Shown here: in pieces, positions 45,364 to 54,148 of the stretch
How positions within the stretch are numbered: the stretch's first letter is position 1
Layout: every line of letters begins with the position of its first letter
NCBI RefSeq assembly: GCF_026966905.1
Contig: NZ_JAPUBN010000019.1
Coordinates: 1-64,000 of the forward strand
DNA: 64,000 nucleotides
Direction of reading: 5' to 3'
Source of the DNA: Marinomonas phaeophyticola
GTDB lineage: Bacteria > Pseudomonadota > Gammaproteobacteria > Pseudomonadales > Marinomonadaceae
Translations under genes and position numbers: made by a program
Notes under the pieces: model-generated
Told to the model about the DNA's origin: nothing
Seen by the model: only the letters and a program-made list of their open reading frames with translations
Database searches by the model: none

Positions 45364-46893
45364 CTATTCAACAACGAGATCACCTAGGTAAGGGAAGTTT
45401 CTTTCATTCACTATATTTTCTATTTTAAAGTTTTGCTTAGCACCCCAAGAGAGACTTTGCCATAGTAAAGGCACAATGGCTGATTCTTCTTCAAGAATGA
45501 TTTCTATTTCTTGTAATAATTGGGTCCGGCGTTCTGCATTCATTTCAATATTAGCGGCTCGAATTCTATCGTCTATTTTTGCGTTACAATAGCTGCTGGC
45601 GTTATAGGCACCTAGGCCAGTATTCTGATCTGTACACGCAATTAAAAATTCAAACAAATTGTTGGAATCATTGGTATCGGACTGCCAACCAATCATCATG
45701 AGGTCGGCGCTACGATTATCAAACTCTTGAAAATATTGCGCTTTAGGTAGCGTTTTTAATTCTACTGAAATATTTATTTTGGCCAGCATAGCCACAACAG
45801 CTTGAGAAATTTTTTCATCATTTACATAGCGATTATTTGGCGCCATCATCGATATTCGAAAGCCCTCACCATAGCCAGCGTTCTTCATTAATTGCTTTGC
45901 TTTTTCTAAATTATATTTAGGTTTTATTTCTTTTACGTGTCCTGAAAACTGTTCAACGCTTAATTGACCGGCCGCTTTACCAAACCCTTTTAATATTTTT
46001 TCTACTATAAGGGATTGATTGATGGCCAGGTTGATTGCCTCTCGGACTCTTTGATCTCGAAACTCTATTCTTCTTGCTTGGTTCATATGTAATAGTAAAA
46101 TACGCGTGCTGGGCATACTCACAAATTTAATGTCTGGTGAACGTTTAATTCTAGGGATGTCAATTGGGGAAATGGGGTGGATGAAATCCACATCACCGGA
46201 TAAAAGCGCGGCCAATCGAGTTGAGTCAGAGCGAATAGGGGTGAATTTGATGGTATCGACATTCCCTTTTGATTCATGGTCCCAATATTTATGGAAACGT
46301 TTGAAAATCAATTCTACTCCGGGTTCTCTTTGAGTCAGAATATAAGGCCCAGTGCCTGACATATTTTTTGAGGCAAAAGTTTCTCCAAACTTTACGATAG
46401 CATCACGACCTTTATAAAAGGCACTGTCCATCGGAAAAACGTAAGTTAGGATGTTCAAAATTAAAGGTGTTTGTTGGTGCATGCTAATGTCTACAGTAAG
46501 GGCATCAATTTTTTTTACGCCAGCAATGGCATTAAACATAGCCCTAAAATCTGGTGATCGCTTTAGGCGTAAAATGGTAAAAATAATATCATCAGCAGAA
46601 AGCATGTTACCAGAATGAAAGCGTACTCCTTCACGCAGGTACACTCTTAAAGTAAGTGGATTGATCTGCTCCCAATGAGAGGCTAAGCGAGGCTCAAAAA
46701 TGCCGCTTTGGTTACGACGTAGTAAAGGGTCAAACACCAAATGAGACAACTGTAACGTCGCTTCAGATAACTGCTCATGAGGATCAAGTGACACTGGGTC
46801 GGCATCAAACGCCATAGATAACGAGGCCGCCTGAACACCTAAAGAGGTGATCCACAGATTAAAGGTGATCAACAAAAAGGCTATGTTTTTCAT
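45364..46893 (-). CDS. dppA: Peptide ABC transporter substrate-binding protein (DppA/OppA type)
   Basis: 509 residues in the SBP_bac_5 family. The signal peptide MKNIAFLLITFNLWITSLGVQA ends near residue 22. LRVYLREGVRFHSGNMLSADDIIFT (about 88-112) and VREAINLAINQSLIVEKILKGFGKAA (about 291-316) are signature regions. The frame opens far upstream at 47013, but the signal peptide and the AAGGAATAATA ribosome-binding site fix the ATG at 46893. Periplasmic; delivers peptides (or, in this large family, other ligands such as nickel or heme) to DppBCDF. Confidence 0.92.
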   Translation of the reverse strand: MKNIAFLLITFNLWITSLGVQAASLSMAFDADPVSLDPHEQLSEATLQLSHLVFDPLLRRNQSGIFEPRLASHWEQINPLTLRVYLREGVRFHSGNMLSADDIIFTILRLKRSPDFRAMFNAIAGVKKIDALTVDISMHQQTPLILNILTYVFPMDSAFYKGRDAIVKFGETFASKNMSGTGPYILTQREPGVELIFKRFHKYWDHESKGNVDTIKFTPIRSDSTRLAALLSGDVDFIHPISPIDIPRIKRSPDIKFVSMPSTRILLLHMNQARRIEFRDQRVREAINLAINQSLIVEKILKGFGKAAGQLSVEQFSGHVKEIKPKYNLEKAKQLMKNAGYGEGFRISMMAPNNRYVNDEKISQAVVAMLAKINISVELKTLPKAQYFQEFDNRSADLMMIGWQSDTNDSNNLFEFLIACTDQNTGLGAYNASSYCNAKIDDRIRAANIEMNAERRTQLLQEIEIILEEESAIVPLLWQSLSWGAKQNFKIENIVNERNFPYLGDLVVE

Positions 46894-47295
46894 TATTATT
46901 CCTTCTAGATCAAAAGAAGGCTTTTGCATTAAAACAGTACCGAAATAATAATAGATCAATAGAGCATTACGTCGGATACAAAAAAAGCCATCTGAATCGG
47001 GTTCTATTCCCATAACTCAAGACAATCAATTACCGCAAGTATGGTACAGAAAGACATTCAAAAAATCAGTAACTCTCTTTTTTAAAGCGCTCTTTTTAAG
47101 GCGTTTTTAGACGCTTATAGGAGGATAAGTCATTTAGAATCGTAGCCATGGAGGGTAATAAGGGTTTTAAACGGTTATTTATGTTAAACCTAAAAAAGCC
47201 CAACTTGACTGGGGTTAGTTCAGGTAACCCCATAAGCGTCAAATCAGGCTATGTTTAGAGTATAAGTAGGCTAGAAATAATTACTTTGATTTACG
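46894..47295. other. Intergenic region between dppA and the EamA gene
   Basis: 402 bases that must hold the dpp promoter and the 3' end of the EamA gene. A small hairpin GGGGTTA/TAACCCC (47211-47231) is present; on the minus strand a T6 run follows about 18 bases later, too far for a classical terminator. No gene is supported. Confidence 0.45.
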
Positions 47296-48174
47296 TCATT
47301 TAAGTTTGTGTTCAATGGGCATTTTTTTGCCTATCCAAACCGATACAACAACCAAGCACACGAAAATAAATGTTTGCATGTCTATGGCTTCTCGAAGAAA
47401 TGCAATCGATGCAATTAAGGTGATAAAGGGTTGCAGTAACTGAACCTGGCTAACTCTGGCGATACCACCTAGAGCGAGTCCTTTGTACCAGACAAAGAAA
47501 CCAAGAAATTGACTCATAATCGATAAGTAGAAAAAGCTCACATAACCACTTAATGGAATATTAGAAAAGGATGTCGGGGCGTAGGATAAAGTGGGATAAA
47601 TAGCCACGGGAAGGGCAACAATAAGCGCCCAACAAATGACCTGCCAGCCACCCAATTCTTTCGATAATTTTCCTCCAACCGCATAACCAAGAGCGGCACA
47701 AATGATGGCGGCTAATAGGGCGAAGTCAGCCACATGAATGTGACCTGCGCCTTGTATTAAAGAATAGCCAACGACTATCATGCTACCAACAATACCGACG
47801 ACCCAGAACGCAAGACTTGGTCGCTCATGATTAATGATAGCCCCCGCGATGGCAGTGGCGAGCGGTAAGATACCCAGTACTACCCCCCCATGAGCCGCAG
47901 GTACATATTGCATTGCCCAAGATGAGAATACAGGGAAGCCAATCACAACACCGAGCGCCACCCAAATTAATTGGATGAACTGCTTTCGATTAGGTAGCGG
48001 CTGTCGAAAGACGACCAACATGGCAATGGCTAATATGGCGGCGACTACGGCACGCCCCATACCAATAAAAATAGGATCCATATAAGGAACGACAATACGA
48101 GTGACGGGAAGAGTGAGCCCAAAAACACAGACCCCTAATAACCCATACAACATACCTTTTGTTTCTGTTTGCAT
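47296..48174 (-). CDS. EamA-family (DMT superfamily) permease
   Basis: 292 residues with ten hydrophobic segments in two EamA repeats. The first repeat has VFGLTLPVTRIVVPYMDPIFIGMGRAVVAAILA (about 15-47); the second includes SFFYLSIMSQFLGFFVWYKGLALGGIARVSQVQLLQPF (about 213-250). Family members export amino acids, drugs or other metabolites; the substrate is unknown. Located next to the inositol locus but transcribed away from it, with a separate promoter, so no functional link is assumed. Confidence 0.88.
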   Translation of the reverse strand: MQTETKGMLYGLLGVCVFGLTLPVTRIVVPYMDPIFIGMGRAVVAAILAIAMLVVFRQPLPNRKQFIQLIWVALGVVIGFPVFSSWAMQYVPAAHGGVVLGILPLATAIAGAIINHERPSLAFWVVGIVGSMIVVGYSLIQGAGHIHVADFALLAAIICAALGYAVGGKLSKELGGWQVICWALIVALPVAIYPTLSYAPTSFSNIPLSGYVSFFYLSIMSQFLGFFVWYKGLALGGIARVSQVQLLQPFITLIASIAFLREAIDMQTFIFVCLVVVSVWIGKKMPIEHKLK

Positions 48175-48488
48175 AATTTTCTCGTATAAAAATAAACACT
48201 GAAAGCGTTGGTTTAACTATAGTGGGCTTTCAGGGAGGAGTAACGTTATTCGGTTTAATACTAAAGTAAAGGCTTTGAGAGAAAACAGGGACAGTTTTAA
48301 GCATTCTTTGTCATACAGAAGATATTTAAGAAAAAGTAAGCCAATAATAGGAATTCTCTGCAGTATATTATTGGCTACTAGGCGAGTTTTTAACTCTCTT
48401 TCGGTATAAATTAATCCAACCCATGTCTTAAAGTAGAGGTTAAACATTAAAAAATAACCTCGCAACAAACTAAATTGCTGGTTAAATA
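48175..48488. other. Intergenic region between the EamA gene and the inositol locus
   Basis: About 310 bases ahead of the first inositol promoter. A 92-codon frame on the minus strand (48217-48495) has no recognisable homology and overlaps the promoter, so it is not called. Nothing else stands out. Confidence 0.4.
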
Positions 48489-48517
48489 TTGACATTTTGC
48501 AAGCGCTTGCATTAATG
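48489..48517 (+). promoter_or_regulatory. Promoter with embedded LacI-type operator (first inositol transcription unit)
   Basis: A consensus -35 (TTGACA, 48489-48494) and a -10-like TTAATG (48512-48517) are separated by exactly 17 bases. The 14-bp palindrome TGCAAGCGCTTGCA (48498-48511) fills most of that spacer. The same core occurs at 52932-52945. A LacI-type repressor bound here would block RNA polymerase. The regulator encoded at 50839-51864 is the natural candidate. Confidence 0.75.
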
Positions 48518-48562
48518 TGTTTTGAGTTTTCATCAACACACTTAATAGGAAGTATAAAAACA

Positions 48563-49453
48563 ATGAAACTTCATCTATCTAATGCGCCTTGTTCTTGGGG
48601 AATTGAGTTTGCAGATAACCCAAGCAATCCATCTTGGGAAACGGTGTTAAAAGAAATTTCGTTAGCCGGGTATAAAGCTACAGAACTTGGGCCTTTAGGT
48701 TATCTGCCGACGGACTCTCAGGTATTGTCGGCTAAATTAGACGAAAATGGTTTGGGCTTAATTGCTGGTACTATTTTTAAGCACTTACATAAGCCTGAAA
48801 AACGAGCTGAAATTTTAGAGTACACCGAAGCTACCTGTAAACTACTACAGGCGCAAAACGCTAAGTATATGGTGGTTATTGACCACGTATCTTCTCCAAG
48901 AACCGATCAAGCGGGTCAGATTGAGACGGCCTATCGTTTACCTGCAGACCTGTGGGATGCAATGATGGGTACCATTACCGAATTGTCTTTAATTTGCCGT
49001 CAATACAATATCACCCCTGTTATTCATCCTCATGCGGGTACTTTTATAGAATACCGTGATGAAATTGACCGAGCGATGGCCGATTTAGACAGTGATTTAG
49101 TCAAGTTATGTGTTGATACTGGGCATTGTAAATATGCTGGAATTAATCCCTCAGAGCTCATTGAGGCGTATCAAGATCGTGTGGAATACATCCACTTTAA
49201 AGACATTAATGAGGCCGTATTAGAAGATACTGTTGAAAATAATGTTGATTTTTATAAGGCCATTGGTAATGGTGTTTTTTGTCCTTTAGGTCAAGGTTGT
49301 GTCGATTTTATCGGTCTTAGAAGTACATTAGAAAAAATCAACTACAATGGCTGGGTTACAGTAGAGCAGGATGTTGACCCGTCCAAAGACAATAGTTCTT
49401 TAGAGAATGCGCAAGAAAGTCTTATGTTTATTAATCAAAATTTTATGCAATAA
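48563..49453 (+). CDS. NAPCSWG-type TIM-barrel sugar isomerase/epimerase-like protein (IolE/IolI-like, copy 1)
   Basis: 296 residues of the xylose isomerase-like TIM-barrel family. N-terminus MKLHLSNAPCSWGIEFADNP; further ATELGPLGYLPTDSQVL (about 42-58), CVDTGHCKYAG (about 190-200; metal-binding Asp/His) and EYIHFKDINEA (metal His). In inositol catabolism such folds are inosose dehydratase (IolE) or inosose isomerase (IolI). This one does not start like canonical IolE, so the activity is open. A similar gene lies at 51971-52864. The frame opens at 48497, but ATG at 48563 sits after AGGAAG and after the promoter, giving the proper start. Confidence 0.8.
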   Translation: MKLHLSNAPCSWGIEFADNPSNPSWETVLKEISLAGYKATELGPLGYLPTDSQVLSAKLDENGLGLIAGTIFKHLHKPEKRAEILEYTEATCKLLQAQNAKYMVVIDHVSSPRTDQAGQIETAYRLPADLWDAMMGTITELSLICRQYNITPVIHPHAGTFIEYRDEIDRAMADLDSDLVKLCVDTGHCKYAGINPSELIEAYQDRVEYIHFKDINEAVLEDTVENNVDFYKAIGNGVFCPLGQGCVDFIGLRSTLEKINYNGWVTVEQDVDPSKDNSSLENAQESLMFINQNFMQ

Positions 49454-49638
49454 ATGAATGGATTAAAACCTAAAGCACACAATCTGGTCTGATCGACTTT
49501 TTGACTATGGAAGCATTGAAGCTTTAGGAGGGCGAGTAAGGCATTCATCAATAAATATTATCGATAGATGCCTTAACTCGTATTAGAAAACCATTCAGAT
49601 CAAGATAAATCGATAACGTTATTGGTGAGGATAAACAG

Positions 49639-50805
49639 ATGACAGCAAATCCTGTAATAGACGCATTAGGTAGAAAATTAAGGTTAGGTGTTATTGGTGG
49701 TGGTCCAGGTTCATTTATTGGTATCGTCCATCGTGGTGCCGCTGTTTTAGAAGAGTATTATGACGTAGTGGCGGGTGTTTTTTCTTCAAATCCTGTTCGT
49801 TCATTAAACAGTGCTACAAAGCTAGGGATTGAGCGAGGTTATGGTTCTGCTGAAGAGATGATACTGGCGGAAGCAAATAGAGAAGATAGAGTTGATGTGA
49901 TTGCTATCATGACGCCAAACAATAGCCACTATGCCATTGCGTGTTTAGCCATTAAACATGGGTTTCATATTATGTGTGAGAAACCGCTTACAAATAGCGT
50001 AGATGAAGCGATGGACTTGGTTCAGAAGGTGAACAAAAGTGATGTAGAATGCTGCGTTGCTTATGCTTATTCTGGCTATCCTATGGTTCGTGAAGCAAAG
50101 GCGATTGTTGCGGCCGGTGAGCTCGGTGATATTCGAATGGTTCAGTGTGATTACGTTCAAGGGCATCTTGCTGAATTAACTGAATCAGAAAGACAGGGCT
50201 CTAATTGGCATATGGATCCAGATATCGCGGGTCCATCTTTGATTCTAGGTGATATAGGTACCCACTGCTACCATTTGGCCTCGTTTGTAACAGGTATGGT
50301 TCCAAATGAGTTAAGTGCGGATATTACGACGGTTGTGCCTGGGCGTGAGTCAGATGACTATACAGGTATTTTGACTCGTTATAAAAATAATGCGCGAGGT
50401 TCTTTCTTTATTACTCAAGCTGCGGCAGGAGCTGACCATGGCCTTTATTTAAGGGTTTATGGTAGTAAAGGTGGATTGGAGTGGCACCAAGAGCAGCCGA
50501 ATCAACTACTAGTGAGAAGCTTGGATCAACCAAATAAGGTGTTACAAAAAGGCGGTGTTGGTTTACATAAAGCTGCGAATCGTGTTTCTCGCATTGCCAT
50601 AGGGCATCCAGAGGGATACAGAGAAGCTTTTGCTAACCTTTATACGGATTTAGCGGAAGTGATTATTGCGCAAAAAACCAATACCAAAGAGGATCCTTTG
50701 GCTCGATACTTCCCAAGTATTGAAGAAGGTGCGGAAGGTATCAAGTTTGTACAAGCAGCGGTGACATCTAATGAACACAATGGCCGTTGGGTAAGCCTGT
50801 CTTAA
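49639..50805 (+). CDS. Gfo/Idh/MocA-family oxidoreductase (cyclitol dehydrogenase-like, copy 1)
   Basis: 388 residues. Rossmann motif RLGVIGGGPGSFIGIVHRGAA (about 16-36, GGGPGS), catalytic Lys motif MCEKPLT (about 113-119) and GDIGTHCYHLASFV (catalytic His region). Longer than classical IolG (about 330) and closely like the protein at 58619-59797. Members of this group oxidise myo-, scyllo- or chiro-inositol or other sugars with NAD(P). Which substrate this one uses is not visible. It lies 185 bases after the NAPCSWG protein in the same direction, with AGGATAAACAG upstream of the ATG. Confidence 0.85.
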   Translation: MTANPVIDALGRKLRLGVIGGGPGSFIGIVHRGAAVLEEYYDVVAGVFSSNPVRSLNSATKLGIERGYGSAEEMILAEANREDRVDVIAIMTPNNSHYAIACLAIKHGFHIMCEKPLTNSVDEAMDLVQKVNKSDVECCVAYAYSGYPMVREAKAIVAAGELGDIRMVQCDYVQGHLAELTESERQGSNWHMDPDIAGPSLILGDIGTHCYHLASFVTGMVPNELSADITTVVPGRESDDYTGILTRYKNNARGSFFITQAAAGADHGLYLRVYGSKGGLEWHQEQPNQLLVRSLDQPNKVLQKGGVGLHKAANRVSRIAIGHPEGYREAFANLYTDLAEVIIAQKTNTKEDPLARYFPSIEEGAEGIKFVQAAVTSNEHNGRWVSLS

Positions 50806-50838
50806 TTTAATGGCCGCTAGCCTGCGACAGACATAGTG

Positions 50839-51864
50839 TTATTCTTTTATTACGGCTTTTAATGTCCCCCTCTCTATGGGTTTACAGGGAAGTAAACGTT
50901 TTTCCGTTGGGAGGTGAGGGTATTCTATTCGATCAATAATAATGTCGACAGCGGCAAAAACCATTTCTTTTATTGGTTGCTGGATGGTTGTTAAATTGTA
51001 AGCCCCCCAAGAGGCCATCGATATGTCGTTAAATCCAAGCACTCCAAAATCCTCAGGGCATCGTTTACCTATTTCTCTAGCAGAGTCTAACGTGGCTATG
51101 GCCAGTATGTCATCACCACAAAAGATGGCATCAATTTCTGGATGGTTGGTTAGTAGTTTAAGGGATTTTTCGCGGCCGGCATCATAGGAGTAGATATCGC
51201 AGTGTTCAATGGCAATAAACTCTAAGCCATTTGCGGTTAATGTTTCGATAGCGCTTTGCTTTCGGTCAATGGTGGTGGTGGCATTGATTGGTCCTCCCAG
51301 AAAGGCAATCTTTTTGTAGCCTCTTGTTAGTAGTAACTCAATGCCCATTTTGCCACCATGATAGTTATCCGCTGTTACAACATTAATCGGACCGCTCAAA
51401 TCTGCACGGCCAAACAGAATGGCGGCAGGTAGTTTAGCTTTTGCGCAGACTTCAGCAAAAATAACCGGCAATACAGAGGAAAGAAAAAGTACGCCATCGA
51501 CGCGATACTGCAGTAACCTTTCTAAGACATCTTCTGGTTGTGATTCGGTGGTAAGATTTTCTACCAAAGATCGATAATTCCTCGATTGCAGTTCCTTAGT
51601 GACAAGGTCAAGTACTTCAACAAATGCTGGGTTTTCAAAGTTACTTGAAATAATGCCAATGAGTCGAGTGCGGTTTGTCATTAACGATTGCGCTAGAATA
51701 TTGGGTTTGTATCCCAGCTCAGAAGCCGCCGCTTCAATTTTTTCTCGGGTTTTAGGGGAAACACTTGCCCCTACAGTAAATGCTCTTGAAACGGCAGATA
51801 AAGAAACGCCTGCTTTGTCGGCAACTTCTTTTTGTGTAATGTGTTTATAACGACCTTTTTGCAT
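50839..51864 (-). CDS. LacI-family transcriptional regulator of the inositol locus
   Basis: 341 residues: an N-terminal LacI HTH (KHITQKEVADKAGVSLSAVSRAFT) with hinge helix (GYKPNILAQSLMTNRT) and a periplasmic-binding-protein-like effector domain (about 65-335; IDRIEYPHLP near the end). It lies in the middle of the inositol genes, transcribed away from the dehydrogenase at 49639. The two palindromes at 48498-48511 and 52919-52958 have the central GC/CG symmetry typical of LacI-type sites and flank it on both sides. It therefore probably represses the locus in the absence of an inositol-derived inducer. Confidence 0.9.
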   Translation of the reverse strand: MQKGRYKHITQKEVADKAGVSLSAVSRAFTVGASVSPKTREKIEAAASELGYKPNILAQSLMTNRTRLIGIISSNFENPAFVEVLDLVTKELQSRNYRSLVENLTTESQPEDVLERLLQYRVDGVLFLSSVLPVIFAEVCAKAKLPAAILFGRADLSGPINVVTADNYHGGKMGIELLLTRGYKKIAFLGGPINATTTIDRKQSAIETLTANGLEFIAIEHCDIYSYDAGREKSLKLLTNHPEIDAIFCGDDILAIATLDSAREIGKRCPEDFGVLGFNDISMASWGAYNLTTIQQPIKEMVFAAVDIIIDRIEYPHLPTEKRLLPCKPIERGTLKAVIKE

Positions 51865-51970
51865 GAATAACCTTATAGAGTTCTATGTTCATAAACTGCA
51901 AGAAACTCATTTAATTTGTGCAATTTATAGGCTATATAATACGTTATCTTGTGTCATAAGGGCACTTTTT

Positions 51971-52864
51971 TTAAAGTGTAGAGAGTACGGTCTTGAGATA
52001 ATGATGATTAGTAAGCGCATCCTTTAAGGTGTTTTTTGATAAGGGATCACACTCTTGTTCTATTGTGGACCAACCTTGGAAATTTGCCGCTTGCATGGCT
52101 TTAAATAACTCTGGAAAATTGCATATTCCTTTACCTAGGTTGCAAAAGAGTCCTTGTGTAATGGCTTCATAAAAATTGATGCGTTGATCAATGACTACAC
52201 GCTTAACAAGCGGATCGATATCTTTAAAATGAAAGTAGCTTGTACGCTCTTTATGGGTATTATAAAACTGAATTGGGTCAAAGCCGGCGTATAAGCAATG
52301 CCCTGTATCAATGCATAACGTTAGGTATTTCTCGTCAATATAATCGAGAGCGCTTTCAATCTCGTCTTGGTATTCTATAAAGCCCGCCGCATGACCATGT
52401 AAGGCGATGTTTAATCCATACTCTTCTGTTCCTATTTTCGCGATGGTTTCCACACGCTGCATCATACTTTTCCAATCACTTGAACCGAGTCTTCTGGCTT
52501 CATTTGGGCGGCCTGCTGTAAGAGCTCTTTCGGCTGCAATAGAATCAATTAATACTCCTGTCTTTGCTCCATGAGAGACCAGTGATTGAAAGGTCCGGTG
52601 CGCTCCATCAAGAACATTTTTCCAAGCGTCAGGGTCATGAAAAGGCCGAAATACAACGCCTGCCGTTAGTGTTAGATCACGAGAAGAAAGCGCTTCTCCT
52701 AATACTTTGGCATTCTCAGGAAAAAAACCAACCGGCCCTAGTTCTATACCTTTAAAGCCGGCTTCTTGGCATTCATTTAGTACCGTTTTCCAATGAGGAT
52801 TGGTATCTGAATTAGGTGTTTCTATGCCCCAAGAACAAGGTGCGTTGCCTATGTTTAATTGCAT
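51971..52864 (-). CDS. NAPCSWG-type TIM-barrel sugar isomerase/epimerase-like protein (IolE/IolI-like, copy 2)
   Basis: 297 residues, paralogous to 48563-49453: MQLNIGNAPCSWGIETPNSD, KGIELGPVGFFPENAKVLGE, LCIDTGHCLYAGFDPIQFYN (metal Asp/His), and TSYFHFKDIDPLV. The two share the whole N-terminal motif, the metal ligands and the C-terminal IEQECDP/VEQDVDP. One may be the dehydratase and the other an isomerase or epimerase, or they may have different inositol stereoisomers as substrate. Transcribed divergently from the ABC binding protein over the 40-bp palindrome. AAGGACAGACA precedes the ATG. Confidence 0.8.
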   Translation of the reverse strand: MQLNIGNAPCSWGIETPNSDTNPHWKTVLNECQEAGFKGIELGPVGFFPENAKVLGEALSSRDLTLTAGVVFRPFHDPDAWKNVLDGAHRTFQSLVSHGAKTGVLIDSIAAERALTAGRPNEARRLGSSDWKSMMQRVETIAKIGTEEYGLNIALHGHAAGFIEYQDEIESALDYIDEKYLTLCIDTGHCLYAGFDPIQFYNTHKERTSYFHFKDIDPLVKRVVIDQRINFYEAITQGLFCNLGKGICNFPELFKAMQAANFQGWSTIEQECDPLSKNTLKDALTNHHYLKTVLSTL

Positions 52865-52918
52865 TGTCTGTCCTTTTCATTTTTTGTTTTTAGATTTCAA
52901 TCTAATAAATAATAAGTT

Positions 52919-52958
52919 AAGAAATAATTATTGCAAGCGCTTGCAATAATTATTTCTT
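52919..52958. promoter_or_regulatory. 40-bp perfect palindrome with LacI-type operator core
   Basis: The two 20-bp halves are exact reverse complements, meeting between 52938 and 52939. The core TTGCAAGCGCTTGCAA (52931-52946) is the same as the operator at 48498-48511, extended by AT-rich arms (AAATAATTA / TAATTATTT) that end in AAG/CTT. It lies between the divergent starts of 51971-52864 and 53058-53987, 54 and 99 bases away. Most likely a high-affinity operator controlling both directions. Confidence 0.85.
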
Positions 52959-53057
52959 GTTGATAGTCTGAATAACAAGTAACCAGTTGTCATAAAGAAA
53001 GCTGCGTTGCTTGTAAATTTTGATGACCAAACAAAAATAATAAAGGATGGGATAAAA

Positions 53058-53987
53058 ATGATAAAAAAAACCTTGTTGGCCGCATCTATTCTCTGCTCAG
53101 CTTCAAATTTTGCATTTGCTGATACGCTCGTGATTGGTGCCCCTATGCCATCGTTTGCCGACAAATGGCTAAGCTATTTATTTGAAGGTATCAGCGAATT
53201 CGATACCGCACATAGTGATGTTGATATCAAGCTTACGGATGCAAATGAAGACCCAAGCAAAATGTTAAATGACGTCGATAATTTTATTGATGCTAATGTT
53301 AATGCGCTTTTGGTGGTTCCAACTGATGTGGCCATTGTTAAACCGATTGCAAAAAAAGCCGGTCGCGCAGGTATTCCTTTGGTTATTGTTAACCGTTTAC
53401 CAAATGAAAGCACAATGAAAAACGTAGACGCCTATGTGGGCTCTGAATCTATCCAAGCAGGTATTATTCAAGCAGAAAGCATCGTTGGTATGCTGGATGG
53501 TAAACAAGGAAATGTGGCTATCTTGATGGGGGTGCTTGGTCACGAAGCCCAAATTAACCGTACAGAAGGCAATAAGCAGGTTTTTGCTAAACATTCCAAT
53601 ATCAAGGTTATTGCTGAACAAGAAGGCCGTTGGGATAGGGCGAAAGCATTGCAAATCACAGAGGATTGGTTGCAGGCTCATCCTGAAATTAATGTGATTG
53701 TTGCTAATAACGATGAAATGGCTATTGGGGCGTTACTGGCGGCCAAAAAAGCAGGCCTAACAGATGCTGATTTGATTATTTCCGGTGTAGATGCGACGCC
53801 TGATGCATTGGAATATTTAGGCGCTGGCTTGGACTCAACGGTTTTCCAAAGTGCAAAAGGCCAAGGATATGGTGGTGCTGAAATTGCGTACAAACTCGCA
53901 AAAGGTGAAAAAGTTCAGAAGATGAACTGGATTGATTTTGAATTGGTTGCGGAAGAGCAAAAAGCAGAATACCTATCTAAATATTAA
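53058..53987 (+). CDS. Sugar (probably inositol) ABC transporter periplasmic binding protein
   Basis: 309 residues. Signal peptide MIKKTLLAASILCSASNFAFA (cleavage near residue 21), then a type I periplasmic-binding fold: IGAPMPSFADKWLSYLFEGI, VDNFIDANVNALLVVPTD, VNRLPNESTM, NVIVANNDEMAIGALLAAKKAG and ISGVDATPDALEYLGAGLDSTV. These are the ribose/inositol-type (RbsB/IbpA-like) blocks. The frame opens at 53007; ATG 53058, preceded by AAAGGATGGG, gives the signal peptide at the N-terminus. It delivers substrate to the ATPase/permease pair that follows. Confidence 0.9.
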   Translation: MIKKTLLAASILCSASNFAFADTLVIGAPMPSFADKWLSYLFEGISEFDTAHSDVDIKLTDANEDPSKMLNDVDNFIDANVNALLVVPTDVAIVKPIAKKAGRAGIPLVIVNRLPNESTMKNVDAYVGSESIQAGIIQAESIVGMLDGKQGNVAILMGVLGHEAQINRTEGNKQVFAKHSNIKVIAEQEGRWDRAKALQITEDWLQAHPEINVIVANNDEMAIGALLAAKKAGLTDADLIISGVDATPDALEYLGAGLDSTVFQSAKGQGYGGAEIAYKLAKGEKVQKMNWIDFELVAEEQKAEYLSKY

Positions 53988-54148
53988 GGATTAGGTCAAC
54001 GTTTTTTCACTCTTAGATTGAGCGTAAAGGGTGCTGCTGTAAACAAAGCTACTGGTCTCTATATTGTAAGAGAAGTAACGACACTTTAAAGGTTGCAGCA
54101 GCGCATCTTTCATTTATCACAACGTAATTTATTAAAATAATAACGCTT

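Noticed and set aside
47211..47231. Hairpin GGGGTTA/TAACCCC as terminator of the EamA gene
   Set aside because: Short stem without an adjacent T run; the nearest T run on the minus strand is about 18 bases away.
48217..48495. 92-codon frame on the minus strand upstream of the inositol locus
   Set aside because: No family resemblance, and it starts within the promoter/operator of the next gene.
49600..49625. ATAACGTTAT palindrome upstream of the first Gfo/Idh gene as a third operator
   Set aside because: It does not share the TGCAAGCGCTTGCA core; a ten-base AT-rich palindrome is not significant.
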